Notes: generated from the letters alone by a model not told the origin. A stretch of 64,000 nt of DNA from Paenibacillus mesophilus (GCF_005938385.1 NZ_VCRA01000002.1:62001-126000); one strand, 5' to 3'. Counted from the stretch's first letter, positions 42,046 through 52,187 are shown. A program made the numbers and translations.

Positions 42046-43056
42046 ATGAGCAGAACGATAAAGTCCTTGCTGATCGCGATTGTCGCTATCGTACCGGTGC
42101 TGGTCAGCGCTTGCTCCGGTTCCGCCAAAGATCAGACGAAGATCCGGATCGGGGAAGTAACCCGTTCGATCTTCTATGCCCCCCAATATGTGGCGATCAG
42201 CCAAGGATTTTTCAAAGAGGAAGGGCTCGATATCGAGCTGACGACGACGGCCGGCGGAGACAAGACGATGACGGCACTGCTGTCGGGCGGCATCGATGTG
42301 GCGCTGGTAGGTTCCGAGACGTCGATCTATGTCAATCAGCAAGGCTCCGACGACCCGGTGATCAATTTCGCCCAAGTGACCCAGACGGACGGAACGTTCC
42401 TCGTATCCCGCAGGAAGCTCGACAAGTTCGATTGGTCGATGCTGAAAGGGAGCACATTCCTGGGACAGCGCAAGGGCGGGATGCCGCAGATGGCGGGCGA
42501 ATTTACGCTGAAGAAGAAGGGGATCGATCCGCAGAAAGATTTGAAGCTGATCCAGAACGTCGATTTCGCCAACATTCCGGCGGCCTTCTCGTCCGGGACC
42601 GGCGACTATGTGCAAATGTTCGAGCCGCAGGCGACCGTGATCGAGAAGGAAGGCAAAGGGTACGTCATCGCTTCGTTCGGCGTGGAGAGCGGCAATTTGC
42701 CGTATACCGTGTTCATGTCCAAGAGAAGCTTCATCGACCGCAATCCGAAAACGATCCAGCAGTTTACGAACGCCGTCTACAAAGCCCAGCGATGGGTGGC
42801 CGAGAAGACGGTCGAGCAAATCGCCGACGCGGTCATGCCTTTCTTCGCCGATACGGATAAAGAAATCGTGAAAGCGGTCGTGAAACGGTACAAAGACCAG
42901 CAGTCGTTCGCGACGGACCCGATCGTGGACGAGAAGGAATGGAACAATTTGCAGGACGTCATGCAAGCTGCCGGAGAGCTGAAGCAGCGGGCCGACCACA
43001 AGAAGCTTGTCGATAATTCGTTCGCCCAGAAAGCGATCGACGCCGTGAAGAAATAA
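42046..43056 (+). CDS. ABC transporter substrate-binding lipoprotein (NMT1/SsuA-like)
   Basis: A 336-residue binding lipoprotein with the lipobox VSAC. The mature protein begins with KIRIGEVTRSIFYAPQYVAI and has GFFKEEGLDIELTTTAGGDK and ALLSGGIDVALVGSETSI, the normal N-terminal half of NMT1/THI5 and SsuA-type proteins. These deliver sulfonates, nitrate-like ions or thiamine-precursor pyrimidines. The ATG at 42046 follows GGGAGG; the longer upstream frame runs through the repeat element. The ATPase and permease genes follow, so the importer is complete. The ligand is not determined. Confidence 0.88.
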   Translation: MSRTIKSLLIAIVAIVPVLVSACSGSAKDQTKIRIGEVTRSIFYAPQYVAISQGFFKEEGLDIELTTTAGGDKTMTALLSGGIDVALVGSETSIYVNQQGSDDPVINFAQVTQTDGTFLVSRRKLDKFDWSMLKGSTFLGQRKGGMPQMAGEFTLKKKGIDPQKDLKLIQNVDFANIPAAFSSGTGDYVQMFEPQATVIEKEGKGYVIASFGVESGNLPYTVFMSKRSFIDRNPKTIQQFTNAVYKAQRWVAEKTVEQIADAVMPFFADTDKEIVKAVVKRYKDQQSFATDPIVDEKEWNNLQDVMQAAGELKQRADHKKLVDNSFAQKAIDAVKK

Positions 43057-43070
43057 GGCGGGAGGGGACG

Positions 43071-43865
43071 GTGACTCGCGTGAAACCGGCAGTCGGCATT
43101 CACGATTTGACTCACGTATACGTGTCCGGCAAAGGCGCATTCGTCGCGCTGGAGAAGGTCGGCTTCACGCTGGAAGCCGGGGAGTTCGTAAGCTTGGTCG
43201 GCCCGAGCGGCTGCGGCAAGACGACGATTTTATCGATTATAGCCGGTCTGATCGAGCCGACAGAGGGGCATGTGGAAGTAGGCGGCCAGCCGGTGTCCGG
43301 CCCTTCCCGCAAAGTCGGCTACATGCTGCAGCACGACTATTTGTTTCCATGGCGCACTATTCTAGCGAACAGCGTCATCGGTCTGGAGTTGAACGGCAAA
43401 GTGACGGGCGAACAGAAGGCCGAAGCGGTTCGGCTGCTCGCGGAGATGGGGCTTAAGGACGTTGCGGGCAGTTATCCGCACCAGCTGTCCGGCGGGATGA
43501 GACAAAGAGTCGCGCTCGTAAGGACGCTCATCACGTCGCCGGACATTCTGCTGCTCGACGAACCGTTCTCGGCTCTCGATTACCAGACGAAGCTCACCCT
43601 GGAGCAGCTTGTATCGGAGACGCTGCGATCGAGACGGAAATCGGCCGTTCTCGTGACCCACGACATCACGGAGGCGATCGCCATGAGCGACAGGGTGATC
43701 GTGCTCGATCGGGGGCCGGGACGGGTGCGGCGGGAAATTCTGGTTCCCGGGCCGATTCGCTCCGCCTGCCCGATGAAAGCGCGGGAGATGCCGGGCTTTC
43801 ATGCGCTGTTTAACGAAATATGGGGAGAGCTCGAAGAAATGGAAGCAAGGAGGGAGCCGTCATGA
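43071..43865 (+). CDS. ABC transporter ATP-binding protein (nitrate/sulfonate/taurine type)
   Basis: A 264-residue ATPase. Walker [11 protein letters not shown]-loop in [10 protein letters not shown], signature LSGGM, Walker [13 protein letters not shown] and the H-loop [10 protein letters not shown] are all intact. It drives the importer formed with the binding protein 14 bp upstream and the permease overlapping downstream. The GTG start follows GGGAGGGG. The stop overlaps the permease start (ATGA). Confidence 0.93.
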   Translation: MTRVKPAVGIHDLTHVYVSGKGAFVALEKVGFTLEAGEFVSLVGPSGCGKTTILSIIAGLIEPTEGHVEVGGQPVSGPSRKVGYMLQHDYLFPWRTILANSVIGLELNGKVTGEQKAEAVRLLAEMGLKDVAGSYPHQLSGGMRQRVALVRTLITSPDILLLDEPFSALDYQTKLTLEQLVSETLRSRRKSAVLVTHDITEAIAMSDRVIVLDRGPGRVRREILVPGPIRSACPMKAREMPGFHALFNEIWGELEEMEARREPS

Positions 43866-44698
43866 CGCCGACACCCGTGCCGGAAAAGAGGGACGGCCAG
43901 CTGGCCGTCCTGACGAATCGCGTTATGCGCGAGCATCGCGGAAGGAACCGCCGCATGACGGCATCGGTCGCAGCGACGCAAATCGCCCTGCTGGTCGCCT
44001 TTCTCGCGTTGTGGGAAGCGGCGGGACGCGGCAAATGGATCGACGTGCTGCTGTTCAGCTATCCGAGCAAAATCGCCAAGCTGCTTATCGAAAAAATGGC
44101 GGACGGTTCCCTGATGCCCCATGTATGGGCTACGGTCATGGAAACCGGAGCGGGCTTCCTACTCGGCACGTTGTTCGGGACCGCGCTGGCAACGCTTATC
44201 TGGTGGTCGCCTTTTCTAGCCAGGGTGCTTGATCCGTTTATCGTCGTTGCCAACAGTATGCCGAAGGTGGCGCTCGGTCCGTTGTTCATCGTCGGGCTCG
44301 GACCGAACGTCATGTCGATTATCGCGACGACACTGGCCATTACCGTTATTATTACGACGCTAGTCGTTTATACCAGCTTTAAGGAAGTCGACGCGAACTA
44401 TATCAAAGTCATCCGGATGTTCGGCGGAACGAGAACCCAGTCGTTCCAAAAGGTGATTTTGCCCGCTTCGGTGCCTGCAATCGTATCGACGTTGAAGGTG
44501 AATGTGGGTCTTGCATGGGTCGGGGTCATCGTGGGCGAATTTCTCGTCTCGAAGCAGGGGCTCGGATACTTGATCATTTACGGCTTTCAGGTATTCAACT
44601 TCACGCTCGTATTGGGGAGCCTCGTCATTATCGCGATCGTCGCGACCATTATGTATCAGGTAGTCGCTTATGCGGAAAGAAAGCTGCAGCGGCGCTAA
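43862..44698 (+). CDS. ABC transporter permease (nitrate/sulfonate/taurine type)
   Basis: A 278-residue membrane permease of the BPD_transp_1 group with about six helices. The cytoplasmic coupling loop is around [19 protein letters not shown], and [21 protein letters not shown] is the typical preceding segment. The ATG at 43862 overlaps the ATPase stop and follows AAGGAGGGAG. It completes the three-gene importer. A T-rich tract after the gene (about 44742-44750) may end the operon, but I see no good stem. Confidence 0.9.
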   Translation: MTPTPVPEKRDGQLAVLTNRVMREHRGRNRRMTASVAATQIALLVAFLALWEAAGRGKWIDVLLFSYPSKIAKLLIEKMADGSLMPHVWATVMETGAGFLLGTLFGTALATLIWWSPFLARVLDPFIVVANSMPKVALGPLFIVGLGPNVMSIIATTLAITVIITTLVVYTSFKEVDANYIKVIRMFGGTRTQSFQKVILPASVPAIVSTLKVNVGLAWVGVIVGEFLVSKQGLGYLIIYGFQVFNFTLVLGSLVIIAIVATIMYQVVAYAERKLQRR

Positions 44699-44913
44699 TA
44701 AATTTAAAGGCAGGGCGGCTCCGCGAGGGGCTGTTCCTTTTTTTTCGACGATACTGTGCCGCCACCGCCGGAGAATGATATTAAGGGTGGTTTGCAGCTT
44801 CTATTTTAGTAGCTGGTAAAGACTGCTATTTTCCATTGAAACGGGACAAGCTTTGCCGATTGTAATGCCCGGAACGTTCGTTTACGATAGAAGAAAATAA
44901 CAGGGGGACGTCT

Positions 44914-45855
44914 ATGGGAATCCGAACCGTGAAAACTGCGATCGCGACGGTCGCCGCCGTCTACTTGGCGATGCTGCTGTCGCTCGAATATCCGATGTCC
45001 GCCGGGCTGCTCGCCATTCTGGGAGTGGAATCGACGATACGCAAAGGGATCGTCACGTCGTTGGTCAGAATCGGCGCCTCCGTGATGGGGCTCGCGATCG
45101 CGACACTGATGCTGGTCCTGTTCGGCTTCCATCTGCCGGTGCTGGCCGCATTCATATTAATAGCGATTCCGGTGCTCTTGAAACTCCGCCTGCAGAATGG
45201 GCTCGCGACATGCTGTGTCGTCGTATTTCATATTTTCTCGGTCGGCTCGGCCACGATCCCGATCGTGATGAACGAGCTCGGACTGCTCCTCATCGGCCTC
45301 GGCACGGCGACGATCGTCAATGTCGTGTACATGCCTGATCTGGAACGCAGGCTGAAGCAGGAGAGGGATCGCGTGGAGGAGCTGTTCTCCGCAATCTTCG
45401 TGCAGCTCGCCCGCAACCTGCGCGATGTCGATTACATATGGAGTGGAAGCGAAGTGCTGGAGGCGCACGAGGCGATCGAGCGCGGCAAGCAGGAAGCCGT
45501 GAAGGCGTCCGAGAACCGGCTGTTTTCCGGGAATCCGTATTGGAACGGGTATTTTCGAATGCGATCCGGGCAGTTGGAGTCGATTCAGGACATGATCCAG
45601 ATCGTAGCCCAGGTGTACAGCAATCTTCCGCACGGACAGCTTGTGGCGGAGCTGTTCGAAGCGCTCAGCGTCGACGTGAAGAGTGAAACGTATACCGGCA
45701 ATGTGGAGAAGCGGCTCGAGAGTCTGGAGTCGGAATTCAAAAATATGCCGCTGCCGCAGAGCCGCGAAGAGTTCGAAGTACGCTCGGCCATTCTGCAAAT
45801 GTGCCACGAGCTAACATATTATTTGAACATTGCGAAAAGAGAAAAGAAGCAATAG
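44914..45855 (+). CDS. aromatic acid exporter family protein (ArAE_1/FUSC-like)
   Basis: A 313-residue membrane protein. The N-terminal half has about five or six membrane segments, starting IRTVKTAIATVAAVYLAMLL and including PMSAGLLAILGVESTIRKGI, as in the ArAE_1 family of Bacillota. The C-terminal half is soluble, mostly helical and charged. Relatives are predicted to export aromatic acids, but proof is limited. CAGGGGGACG precedes the ATG. It is a single gene just upstream of cotE. Confidence 0.78.
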   Translation: MGIRTVKTAIATVAAVYLAMLLSLEYPMSAGLLAILGVESTIRKGIVTSLVRIGASVMGLAIATLMLVLFGFHLPVLAAFILIAIPVLLKLRLQNGLATCCVVVFHIFSVGSATIPIVMNELGLLLIGLGTATIVNVVYMPDLERRLKQERDRVEELFSAIFVQLARNLRDVDYIWSGSEVLEAHEAIERGKQEAVKASENRLFSGNPYWNGYFRMRSGQLESIQDMIQIVAQVYSNLPHGQLVAELFEALSVDVKSETYTGNVEKRLESLESEFKNMPLPQSREEFEVRSAILQMCHELTYYLNIAKREKKQ

Positions 45856-45871
45856 AATTCTAAAAAATGTT

Positions 45872-45901
45872 GTCACTCTAGACGAATGTCCTGCATACAC
45901 T
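45872..45901 (+). promoter_or_regulatory. sigma-E-like sporulation promoter of cotE
   Basis: CATACACT (45894-45901) matches the sigma-E/sigma-K -10 consensus, and GTCACTCT (45872-45879) resembles the sigma-E -35, with a 14-bp spacer. It lies 36 bp before the cotE start. In Bacillus subtilis cotE is transcribed by sigma-E, which supports the call. Confidence 0.6.
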
Positions 45902-45937
45902 TTAATTGAATGATTTGTCATGGAGGAGGTTTGCAGG

Positions 45938-46498
45938 ATGTCGACTACACATAGAGAGTGCAGAGAAATCATCACGAAAGCTGTTTGCGGCAAAGGTCGT
46001 AAGTTTTCGCAAGTGACGCATACCGTAACTCCGCCACACGCTCCGTCGAGTATTCTTGGCGCCTGGGTCATCAACCACGAATATGAGGCGGTTAAATCGA
46101 ACGACGGGGTCGAAGTGGTAGGTACTTACGATATCAACATTTGGTATTCTTACGACAGAAACAAGAGCACGGAGGTAGCGAAAGAAACGGTTTCCTATGT
46201 AGATCTGATCCCGCTATCGTATCTCGATCCGAAACATAGAGTTTCCACCGTCGAAGTTTCTGCGCTCGCGACGCAGGACCCGAACTGTGTGGAAGCGAAC
46301 GTTTCGTCCTCCGGAAAAGGTGTCGTGATCCGGGTGGAGCGGGAGTTCCAAGTCGAGATGGTCGCCGAGACGAAGGTGTGCGTGCTCGTATGCAGCGGGG
46401 GCTGTGACGACCTCGACAAGGAAGCGGATTTCGACGGCGACGACGGAAGCGATTATGAGGATCTCGATCCCGATCTGCTCGACGACGAGGTGGATTAA
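45938..46498 (+). CDS. cotE: outer spore coat morphogenetic protein CotE
   Basis: A 186-residue protein close in length to Bacillus subtilis CotE. It contains the conserved REIITKAVCGKGRKFSQ start, the ILGAWVINHEYEA segment and the usual very acidic C-terminal tail (DLDPDLLDDEVD). CotE assembles the outer coat on the mother-cell side of the spore. The ATG at 45938 follows GGAGGAGG. A sporulation-type promoter and a terminator flank it, so it is a separate unit, although it keeps the ancient cotE-mutS neighbourhood. It shows that the host forms spores. Confidence 0.93.
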   Translation: MSTTHRECREIITKAVCGKGRKFSQVTHTVTPPHAPSSILGAWVINHEYEAVKSNDGVEVVGTYDINIWYSYDRNKSTEVAKETVSYVDLIPLSYLDPKHRVSTVEVSALATQDPNCVEANVSSSGKGVVIRVEREFQVEMVAETKVCVLVCSGGCDDLDKEADFDGDDGSDYEDLDPDLLDDEVD

Positions 46499-46535
46499 TA
46501 CTTACTCTATACTATGTCGGAGAATACATTTCGCC

Positions 46536-46558
46536 AGGGGGCATCCGCCCTCTTTTTT
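46536..46558 (+). terminator. terminator of cotE
   Basis: AGGGGGC and GCCCTCT pair (one G-T) around ATCC and are followed by a T run. It is 38 bp after the cotE stop. Confidence 0.8.
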
Positions 46559-46590
46559 GTTGAAAATTTGTTGGAAAAAGAGGTGGCGGG

Positions 46591-47922
46591 ATGGATGTCT
46601 TGTACACGGAAGCCAAGCTGCTGCGGCTGAATGCCGGAGAGGCGGCATCGGCTGCCCTCGATCCGTCGAGGGTGCGCGCCGCAGGCCGTCTACTGGGGTA
46701 TTCGGACACGGAAGAGACCGGGACGGGAAGGGCCATTACCCATCGTTACCGGTTTCTCTTGTTTCAGCTGGATGTGCTGTCGGTCGAACGGTCGGCCGCC
46801 AATGCCGTATACGCGGCGAACGGTGCAAGGATCGGAACGCTTTATTCGGTCGGCCGTAGCTATCGGCCGGGTGCGGAGCAATGGGAACGCGTCGGGCAAG
46901 GAGATGTCGTGGATGCAAAGCAGCAGCTGGCCGAGAAAGCGGCCATGCGGCTGCTGTACGTGACGGGACTTGATTTCGGCATGGCCGATATCGGAATCGG
47001 AACGGACGACCAACCGGTTGTTTTGAAGCTGGAGCCTTTCCCGGCGCTTGACGCTGCGCAGGCCGGCCGCTTCGCCGAAGCGATGGAGGCGTACCGGACC
47101 GCTGCAAACGCGGATAACGGGGCATCGGAACAGGCGATACTGGGAGCGGACCCGGAGTTTCTGCTGATGAACGCGGACGGCAAAGTCGTCCCCGCCTCCG
47201 CTTTTCTGCCCAAACGGGGGCGGGCCGGCTGTGATTTGGTGAGAATCGGCGGCAAAGTGATGTATCCGCTCGCGGAGCTTCGCCCCGAACCGAGCTCCGA
47301 CCCGAGACAGCTCGTAACGAATATACGACGTGCGCTTCTGACGGCGGCTGAGCTGATTCCGGATACGCCGGGAATGAAATGGCTGGCTGGGGGGATGCCG
47401 GCCAAAGGCTTCGCTTTGGGCGGTCATATCCACTTAAGCGGGATCGGATTGAACGTCGCCTTGCTGCGGACATTGGACAATTATTTGGCTTTGCCGCTTA
47501 TTATGATCGAGGATGAGTCGGCGAAAGCGAGGCGGCCCCGTTACGGGATTCCCGGCGATTACCGCCGCCAGCCGCACGGCGGCTTCGAATACCGGACGCT
47601 GCCCAGCTGGCTCGTCTCGCCGCGCGTGGCAAAGGGCGTGCTCGCCCTTGCCGCGATCGTTGCCGGCCGCTATCGGCAGCTTCGGCATAGACCGCTCGAC
47701 CGCTTTGACGTATTGCGCCGTTATTTCGCCGGCGACAAGTCCGGGTTGAGAGGAACCGTATTGCCGATGCTGGAGTACATTCGGCGGCTGCCGGAATTTG
47801 AACGGTATGCTTCGATGCTCTCCCCCTTGTTCGATATGATCGAGAACGGACAACAATGGGATGAGCGCAAAGATATTCGCGCCGGATGGAAAATCGCGCC
47901 CCCTGCCCTGCAAACAAGGTGA
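46591..47922 (+). CDS. putative amidoligase (phiEco32-like COOH.NH2 ligase type 2)
   Basis: A 443-residue protein. Residues about 185-340 match the phiEco32-like amidoligase domain (PF14395): GADPEFLLMNADGKVVPASAF, then PLAELRPEPSSDPRQLV, WLAGGMPAKGFALGGHIHLSG and GGFEYRTLPSWLVSP. Such ATP-grasp-related enzymes join amino groups to carboxylates, for example on peptides. The N-terminal part is specific to this group. GTGGCGGG precedes the ATG. It lies between cotE and mutS, where Bacillus has no such gene; a role in modifying a spore or surface polymer is possible but inferred only from position. Confidence 0.7.
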   Translation: MDVLYTEAKLLRLNAGEAASAALDPSRVRAAGRLLGYSDTEETGTGRAITHRYRFLLFQLDVLSVERSAANAVYAANGARIGTLYSVGRSYRPGAEQWERVGQGDVVDAKQQLAEKAAMRLLYVTGLDFGMADIGIGTDDQPVVLKLEPFPALDAAQAGRFAEAMEAYRTAANADNGASEQAILGADPEFLLMNADGKVVPASAFLPKRGRAGCDLVRIGGKVMYPLAELRPEPSSDPRQLVTNIRRALLTAAELIPDTPGMKWLAGGMPAKGFALGGHIHLSGIGLNVALLRTLDNYLALPLIMIEDESAKARRPRYGIPGDYRRQPHGGFEYRTLPSWLVSPRVAKGVLALAAIVAGRYRQLRHRPLDRFDVLRRYFAGDKSGLRGTVLPMLEYIRRLPEFERYASMLSPLFDMIENGQQWDERKDIRAGWKIAPPALQTR

Positions 47923-47935
47923 TCGGCCCAATTTA

Positions 47936-47944
47936 TGTTATACT
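47936..47944 (+). promoter_or_regulatory. extended -10 promoter of mutS
   Basis: TGTTATACT is an extended -10 sequence 49 bp before the mutS start. There is no clear -35. It implies that mutS can be transcribed apart from the amidoligase gene. Confidence 0.4.
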
Positions 47945-47992
47945 AGCAGAATAAGAATATAATCAGCAGCGATTCACGGTTGGGGGATGGAC

Positions 47993-50707
47993 ATGAGCAA
48001 ATATACGCCGATGATCGAGCAATATTTGTCGATCAAAGCGCAGGCGGAGGACGCTTTTTTGTTTTTCCGCCTGGGCGATTTTTACGAGATGTTTTTCGAA
48101 GACGCGATCAAAGCGGCGCAGGAGCTGGAAATAACGCTGACCGGCCGGGAAGGCGGCATGGAGGAGCGCATCCCGATGTGCGGCATCCCGTACCATTCGG
48201 CCGAATCGTATATTGCAAGACTGATCGAGAAAGGGTACAAGGTCGCCATCTGCGAGCAGGTCGAAGATCCCGCGGAGGCGAAAGGCGTCGTCCGGCGCGA
48301 AATCGTAAGAATCGTGACGCCCGGTACGGTGATGGACGGGAAGACGGTCGGAGAGGCGAAGAACAATTTTCTCGCGTGCGTCACGTCCGCTCAAGGCCAA
48401 TACGGCTTGGCCGCATGCGATTTGTCGACGGGAGAGCTGTTCGTTACGGCGACGGAATCGTTGCTGGAGCAGCTCGTGGATGAGATTAATGTATATTCCC
48501 CGTCCGAGCTGATCGGCCAGCCGGAGCTCCTCGGCCTTCTGCAATCGAAGATGGCCGGCTGGCTGCCGACGAAACTGCTCACCGGCTGGGAGCGTACGGA
48601 CGAGCAGCTGCTCGCGGCCCAGTTCCCGGAAGAGGAACTCCGCTCCGTATCGGATGTTTGCCGCGAAGCGGTCGCCTTGCTGATCTCTTATTTGAACGAT
48701 ACGCAGAAACGTTCCCTAGCGCATATAACCCGTATCGATTTATACGAACGCCGGCAGCATATGACGATGGACCCGTATACGCGGCGGAATCTGGAGCTGA
48801 CGGAAACGGTGCGGGAAAGGTCGAAGAAAGGCTCGCTGCTGTGGCTGCTCGATCGTACGGCGACGTCGATGGGAGGCAGGCTGCTGCGCCGCTGGATCGA
48901 TAAGCCGCTGACGAACCGGGCGGAAATCGAGAAGCGGCTCGAGGCGGTCGATTGTTTGTACAACGGTCTCATCGTCCGGGAGGAGCTTCGCCAGCAGCTG
49001 AAGGAAGTGTACGATCTGCAGCGTCTTGTCGGCCGAATTTCTTACGGGAATGCGAACGGCCGCGATCTGGTGGCGTTGAAGCTGTCGCTTAGGCAAATCC
49101 CGCATGTGAGACAAATATGCTCGGCTTCTGGCTCGGCTACGTTGAAGGAACTGGGCGAATCGATGGACGATTGCGCCGATATCAGGCAATGGATCGAGGA
49201 CGCGATTGTCGACGAGCCCCCGGTTTCCGTACGGGAAGGCGGACTGATCAAGGCCGGCTACCACGAGCGTCTCGATCAGCTGAGGGAAGCGAGCGCGAAC
49301 GGCAAGCAGTGGATCGCCGAGCTGGAGCGTCAGGAACGCGAGCTGACCGGCATCAAGTCGCTCAAGATCGGCTACAACAAAGTGTTCGGGTACTACATCG
49401 AGGTAACCCGCAGCAACTTGGCCAGCTTGCCCGAGCAACGGTATGAACGGAAGCAGACGCTCGCCAATGCCGAACGATTCGTGACGCCGGAGCTGAAGGA
49501 GAAGGAAGCGCTCATCCTGGAAGCCGAAGAAAAGATGGTCGATATCGAATACGACCTATTCATGCAAATCAGGGACAAGCTTGCGGGTCAGGTGAAACGA
49601 CTGCAGCAATTGGCCGAGACAATTGCTGCAGCTGATGTGCTGCAGTCGTTCGCGACCGTAGGAGCGGCATACCGGTACCGCCGTCCCGCGGTGTCGGACC
49701 AATACGAGCTGAAGATCGAGGAAGGACGCCATCCGGTAGTGGAGGCGATTCTCAAGGACAGCTCGTTTATAGCGAACGACACTCAAATGGCCGATGATGA
49801 CGGACGCGTCCTGCTGATAACGGGTCCGAACATGGCGGGGAAAAGCACATATATGCGGCAGGTGGCGATGATCTGCATCATGGCGCAAATCGGCAGCTTC
49901 GTACCTGCGGAAGTGGCTTCCGTGCCGATTATCGACCGAATCTTTACGCGGATCGGCGCCGCGGACGACCTGGTAGGCGGACAAAGCACGTTCATGGTCG
50001 AGATGATGGACATCCAGACGATGACGGCGAAGGCAACGGCGCGTAGCCTCGTCATCATCGACGAGCTGGGGCGTGGAACGTCCACTGGCGAAGGAATGGC
50101 CATCGCGCAGGCGGTGATCGAATATTTGCACGACCGGATCGGCTGCAAAACGCTCGTATCCACTCACTTTCACGAGCTCGCGCATCTGGAAGAGACGCTT
50201 GCAGGGCTTCGCAACCATTGCATGGCGGTGAAGGAAAGCGGCCAGGACGTCACGTTTCTGCGCAAAATGATCCGGGGCGCCGCGAGCACGAGCTACGGCA
50301 TCTATTGCGCCCGAATCGCCGGGCTGCCCGATACGATCATCGATCGGGCGTACGACCTGCTTAACCGGTTCGAGACCGTTTCTTCCGTCATTCACGACGC
50401 GGGGGAAGCCGCGGCAAGCAAGGAGGAGCCGGGACGGCCCGAGGAGCAGAAGGCCATTCGGGATGCCGATGAACCGGCGCCGTTTCCTGAAGTCGTGAAA
50501 GAGTCCGGACCTATCGTTCAATTGAGCTTGTTCGGCGACGGCGACCGGATGAACAAACCCGCTTCCAAGAGCAGGACGAAGACGGAGCAAGCGGCGGACA
50601 AGCTGGTCGAGCAATTGCAGGCGGCCGATCTGATCAATATGACGCCGCTGCAGGCGATGAACTTTTTGTACGAGCTGAAAACGAAGCTGGCTGCGGAAAT
50701 GAAATAA
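47993..50707 (+). CDS. mutS: DNA mismatch repair protein MutS
   Basis: A 904-residue mismatch-recognition ATPase. The mismatch-binding Phe-x-Glu is in LGDFYEMFFEDA near the N-terminus, the Walker A is GPNMAGKSTYMRQ, and the Walker B and signature region is VIIDELGRGTSTGEGMAIA. Clamp and lever regions lie between them. The length is slightly above the usual 850-870 because of a charged linker before the C-terminal dimerisation segment. I prefer the ATG at 47993, since GGGGG is six bases upstream; an ATG at 47987 would leave only one. It heads the mutS-S41-mutL-rsmJ-miaA series. Confidence 0.97.
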   Translation: MSKYTPMIEQYLSIKAQAEDAFLFFRLGDFYEMFFEDAIKAAQELEITLTGREGGMEERIPMCGIPYHSAESYIARLIEKGYKVAICEQVEDPAEAKGVVRREIVRIVTPGTVMDGKTVGEAKNNFLACVTSAQGQYGLAACDLSTGELFVTATESLLEQLVDEINVYSPSELIGQPELLGLLQSKMAGWLPTKLLTGWERTDEQLLAAQFPEEELRSVSDVCREAVALLISYLNDTQKRSLAHITRIDLYERRQHMTMDPYTRRNLELTETVRERSKKGSLLWLLDRTATSMGGRLLRRWIDKPLTNRAEIEKRLEAVDCLYNGLIVREELRQQLKEVYDLQRLVGRISYGNANGRDLVALKLSLRQIPHVRQICSASGSATLKELGESMDDCADIRQWIEDAIVDEPPVSVREGGLIKAGYHERLDQLREASANGKQWIAELERQERELTGIKSLKIGYNKVFGYYIEVTRSNLASLPEQRYERKQTLANAERFVTPELKEKEALILEAEEKMVDIEYDLFMQIRDKLAGQVKRLQQLAETIAAADVLQSFATVGAAYRYRRPAVSDQYELKIEEGRHPVVEAILKDSSFIANDTQMADDDGRVLLITGPNMAGKSTYMRQVAMICIMAQIGSFVPAEVASVPIIDRIFTRIGAADDLVGGQSTFMVEMMDIQTMTAKATARSLVIIDELGRGTSTGEGMAIAQAVIEYLHDRIGCKTLVSTHFHELAHLEETLAGLRNHCMAVKESGQDVTFLRKMIRGAASTSYGIYCARIAGLPDTIIDRAYDLLNRFETVSSVIHDAGEAAASKEEPGRPEEQKAIRDADEPAPFPEVVKESGPIVQLSLFGDGDRMNKPASKSRTKTEQAADKLVEQLQAADLINMTPLQAMNFLYELKTKLAAEMK

Positions 50708-50720
50708 GGAGGACTTATCG

Positions 50721-52187
50721 ATGAAGCATCGTCTTCTCGCCGGCATTTTCAATAGATTGAAAGCTATATCCGTCACGCTGGCGCTCCTCGGTCTGCTTCA
50801 CGTTCCGGCCGGATACGCGTCTGCCGAGACGGCGCAGCAGTTCGAGGAAGTGCAGGAGCTGCTGAACCAGGTTCATATCGGAGGGAAGCCGGCGGCCGGC
50901 TCCGAGCCCGGCTCGATCGACGAGCTGATCAAGACGTTGAACGACCCGTATACCGATTATTTCGACGAGGAAGAGTGGGCCGGCTTTCAAAATTCGTTGG
51001 ATTTGAACTATGCGGGAATCGGAATGAGGCTCGGTCAGGACGAGTCCGGGTTTATCGCGGTGGAAATATTCCGGAACTCTCCGGCGGAAGCGGCGGGTAT
51101 GCAGCGTGGCGATTACATTGTCGCCATAGCGGACAAGCCGATAGTCGGGTTGAGGATCGATCAGGTGACCGCACTGATTCGCGGCGCGGAGAATACGGAA
51201 ATCCCGATGAGGGTCAGACGCGGTGACAAGGAGATCGACGTGCTGCCCGTACGCGGGCAAATTCATTTGCCTGTCGTCAGCGGCGGGATGATGGAAGGCC
51301 GGGTCGGCTATATCAGCATCGACAGCTTCTCCGAGGGAGCCGACGAAATTTTCGCCGCTACTTTGACCGTTCTGAAACAAAGCGACATTAACGGACTGGT
51401 TGTCGATTTGCGCGACAATCCCGGAGGCATATTGGGTACGGCCCAACATATTGCGGAGCAGTTTATACCGCAAGGCGTGCTTATCCATACTCGTGACAAA
51501 AACAATGCCGACGATCCGGTGCTTATCCGAAACGGCCAGACCGTACCGTTCCCGGTCGTTCTGCTTGTCAATGAAAACAGCGCCAGCGCATCCGAAGTAT
51601 TGACCGCCGCGCTGCAGGACTACAACAAAGCGATAGCAGTAGGCACGAAAACATATGGCAAGGGCAGCGTTCAGGCGCTTTATGAGCTAAAGACCGGCGG
51701 CGTTCTGAAAGTGACGGTCGAGGAATATTTGTCGCCCAAGAAACGCGTCGTGAACAAAATAGGGGTGATCCCCGATATCCAGACGGAGGGCACAGTGCCT
51801 CAGCTGCTGTTCGGACTTCGTAAAGCGGGAGCGGAACAAATCAAGCTGGAAATCGAGAGACATTTGTACCGGGTAAACGGCTTCGAGTTTTTCGATGCGG
51901 GGATTCCGCTTGTGCTCGCGGACGACAGCTTGTGTATGCCCGCACGCGTATTGGCGGCAGCGGTAGGGGAGCCTCTGGAATGGAGCGACAGTCTGAATGG
52001 AGTCGTCATCGGCAAGGGCGCTTCCGCAGTTGCGTTCGATGCTTCTTCCGGCTTTCTCGTGGCCGGAGCGACCGGCTTTATCGAGCTGAGCCGCTTCAAG
52101 GAGAAGTTCCCGCAGACGGAATGGACTTCGGAGCCCGGAAAAACGGTGTTGACCGTGAAAGGAAAAGGAATGGAATGGGAAAAATAA
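50721..52187 (+). CDS. S41 family C-terminal processing peptidase with a copper-amine-oxidase-like domain
   Basis: A 488-residue exported protease. A signal peptide (SVTLALLGLLHVPAGYASA) is followed by an N-terminal helical part, a PDZ domain (about 90-170, with GIGMRLGQDESGFIAVEIF and GMQRGDYIVAI), and the S41 core. The catalytic Ser is in VNENSASASEVL and the Lys in TKTYGKGSVQ. The last 90 residues look like a copper-amine-oxidase N-terminal type domain (GIPLVLADDSLCMPARVLAAAVG), often wall-binding. It cuts unfolded or tagged proteins outside the membrane. It lies between mutS and mutL, 13 bp after mutS and overlapping mutL by 13 bp. Confidence 0.88.
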   Translation: MKHRLLAGIFNRLKAISVTLALLGLLHVPAGYASAETAQQFEEVQELLNQVHIGGKPAAGSEPGSIDELIKTLNDPYTDYFDEEEWAGFQNSLDLNYAGIGMRLGQDESGFIAVEIFRNSPAEAAGMQRGDYIVAIADKPIVGLRIDQVTALIRGAENTEIPMRVRRGDKEIDVLPVRGQIHLPVVSGGMMEGRVGYISIDSFSEGADEIFAATLTVLKQSDINGLVVDLRDNPGGILGTAQHIAEQFIPQGVLIHTRDKNNADDPVLIRNGQTVPFPVVLLVNENSASASEVLTAALQDYNKAIAVGTKTYGKGSVQALYELKTGGVLKVTVEEYLSPKKRVVNKIGVIPDIQTEGTVPQLLFGLRKAGAEQIKLEIERHLYRVNGFEFFDAGIPLVLADDSLCMPARVLAAAVGEPLEWSDSLNGVVIGKGASAVAFDASSGFLVAGATGFIELSRFKEKFPQTEWTSEPGKTVLTVKGKGMEWEK

